Shown: positions 62,671 to 64,000 of the stretch, piece by piece | Numbering within the stretch: the stretch's first letter is position 1 | How the letters are laid out: every line of letters begins with the position of its first letter | From: Pogostemon cablin | Lineage: Eukaryota; Streptophyta; Magnoliopsida; Lamiales; Lamiaceae | DNA length: 64,000 nt | NCBI GenBank assembly: GCA_023678885.1 | Contig: CM043013.1 | Coordinates: 14,540,791-14,604,790, forward strand | Direction of reading: 5' to 3' | The notes under the pieces: model-generated | What the model was told of the DNA's origin: nothing | Database searches by the model: none | Seen by the model: the letters and a program-made list of their open reading frames with translations, nothing else | Program-made: the position numbers and the translations under genes

Positions 62671-64000
62671 CCCAAAAAATCTCCCCAACAAAATTCTCCT
62701 AAATCAAAACCTTATAACCTTACTCAAATTCTGGGTACCTCTAACAGCAATCACAAAACTCCCACTTAACAAAGCTTACACAAAGAAATGAAAGAGTTAA
62801 AACTTGAGATCAAAAATCTCAAAGAAAAACAAGCTTAGGATTCCCATACTATTAAACAGATCATAGAAACCCTTAATAACGGAGATCATAACGAATACGA
62901 CCAAATTCAATCTATACATAATATTCCTGAAGATTTTCTTTTTTTCTTAAAAGAAATAACATCGCGAAAATACATCATTAAAGTAAAACTCGAATTTGCC
63001 AAAGGATTCTTTCTAAATTCCTTCAATAAAACACAAGCAAAATTATGTGCTGCTAATGATTTTAAACTGATAGTCTCTTCAAAGGTTGATGCCTCTATTA
63101 TAAATGATGGTATCGCTCTAAGAACCTCTTTTTTAGTCATTCGAGACATACACAATATGGTTATCCTAGGAGCTCCTTTTCTAAATCTGATAACACCTTA
63201 TACTGTTGATACTAATGCTATTACTTTCAAAATTCATGATAACAATTTACACTTTAATTTTATAGAAAAGAATCAGACTAGAAAGATTAACCTTCTCAAA
63301 GCCTGTTCTATATAAGAAAATTTTATTAATAATATCGTTCAAACAAAAACATTTACATTAAATGAGATTAAAAGAAATATTCATATAACACGAATCGAGA
63401 CCCATTTACAAGAACTGCAAACTCAACAAAAAAATTCTGAACTCCATACTCTCATAAAGCAGCAAGTGTGTTCCAATTTTCCAAATGCTTTCTGGGAGAG
63501 AAAGAAACATGTTATCAATCTTCCATATGAACCCTCCTTCGATGAACCAACATACCTACCAAGGCCACCGCCATTGCAATGAATAGCGATCTTCTAGAAT
63601 TCTGTTGAAAAGAAATCCAGGACCTCATCAATAAAAAACTTATTTCTGAATCAAATCCCCTTGGAGCTGTGCAGCCTTTTATGTCAATAAAGCCTCAGAA
63701 ATAGAGAGAGGGACACCTAGACTAGTTATTAATTACACACCATTGAACAAAGCACTTAAATAGATTCGATACCCTATTCCAAACAAAAAGGATTTATTAC
63801 AACGACTTTATGAATGCCTATATATTTTCAAAATTCGATATGAAATCAGGTTTTTGGCAAATACAAGTTGCTCCAAAAGGCAGATACAAAACTGCCTTCA
63901 CAGTTCCTTTTGGTCAATATGAATGGAATGTCATGCCTTTTGGATTTAAAAATACACCTTCCGAATTTCAGAAAATCATGAACGTCATTCACAATAATTA
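62671..64000 (+). pseudogene. Caulimovirid polyprotein fragment: linker, protease-like region and reverse transcriptase start
   Basis: A Lys-rich amphipathic stretch (EMKELKLEIKNLKEK), a region placed like the protease (about 62920-63310; MVILGAPFLNL is readable, no clear DTG), then sequence leading to RT. Readable RT blocks are KFDMKSGFWQIQVAPKG (about 63830) and NVMPFGFKN (about 63930), the wording typical of caulimovirid rather than Ty3/gypsy RT. The catalytic YxDD box would lie beyond base 64000. Stops and shifts at 62769, 62836, 63313, 63580 and 63705 onward show decay. Confidence 0.72.

Noticed and set aside
1..64000. CRISPR array, bacterial operon, ribosome-binding sites or riboswitches
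   Set aside because: No regularly spaced short repeats with unique spacers and no prokaryotic gene organisation; the content is typical plant nuclear DNA.

Overview
The window is nuclear DNA of a flowering plant, most likely a eudicot. It is AT-rich and has one intron-rich gene of a plant sugar-transporter family. Nearly everything else is plant transposable elements (Athila-, Tat-, Tork- and L1-like elements, and Stowaway and Mutator MITEs) plus an endogenous caulimovirid. I see no bacterial-type operons, rRNA or tRNA genes, or CRISPR arrays.

Layout. (1) 1-5032: a decayed minus-strand Athila-type gag element whose 3' LTR lies outside the window. (2) 5033-7329: intergenic sequence full of MITEs. 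(3) 7330-30998, minus strand: an 18-exon ERD6-like sugar transporter gene. I rebuilt it exon by exon; no long open reading frame reveals it, because its exons are 44-153 nt. Intron 9 is swollen to 16.8 kb by a deleted Ty3/gypsy element (E), whose 5' LTR was itself hit by a tandem LTR-internal-LTR-internal-LTR array (12126-27207) of a young non-autonomous gag-protease retrotransposon. Intron 16 holds a 1.8 kb solo LTR. Exon 17 has an in-frame TAG. (4) 31000-32640: promoter side of the gene, a Stowaway MITE and a SINE-like segment. (5) 32640-64000: an endogenous caulimovirid broken twice. A Tat-lineage Ty3/gypsy element (34222-59344, TSD GCCTC) splits the movement-protein region. The Tat element contains an L1-like LINE (36799-44386, 15-bp TSD), which contains a solo LTR (37425-39052), and a nearly intact Ty1/copia element (51658-57623, TSD CTGGG). 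A second Athila-like fragment (60109 to about 62670) separates the movement-protein end from a protease-linker/RT segment running to the window end.

How it fits together. The gene is the only single-copy host locus I recognise. The rest is layered insertion whose order can be read from target-site duplications: caulimovirid, then Tat, then LINE, then solo LTR; Tat, then copia; gene intron, then element E, then the triple-LTR array. The array copies differ by only a handful of bases and are the youngest large insertion. Four LTRs of this Athila-like family (three in the array and the solo LTR in the LINE) share a TATA box set inside a 16-nt palindrome, with a TTCTAGAA element just upstream.
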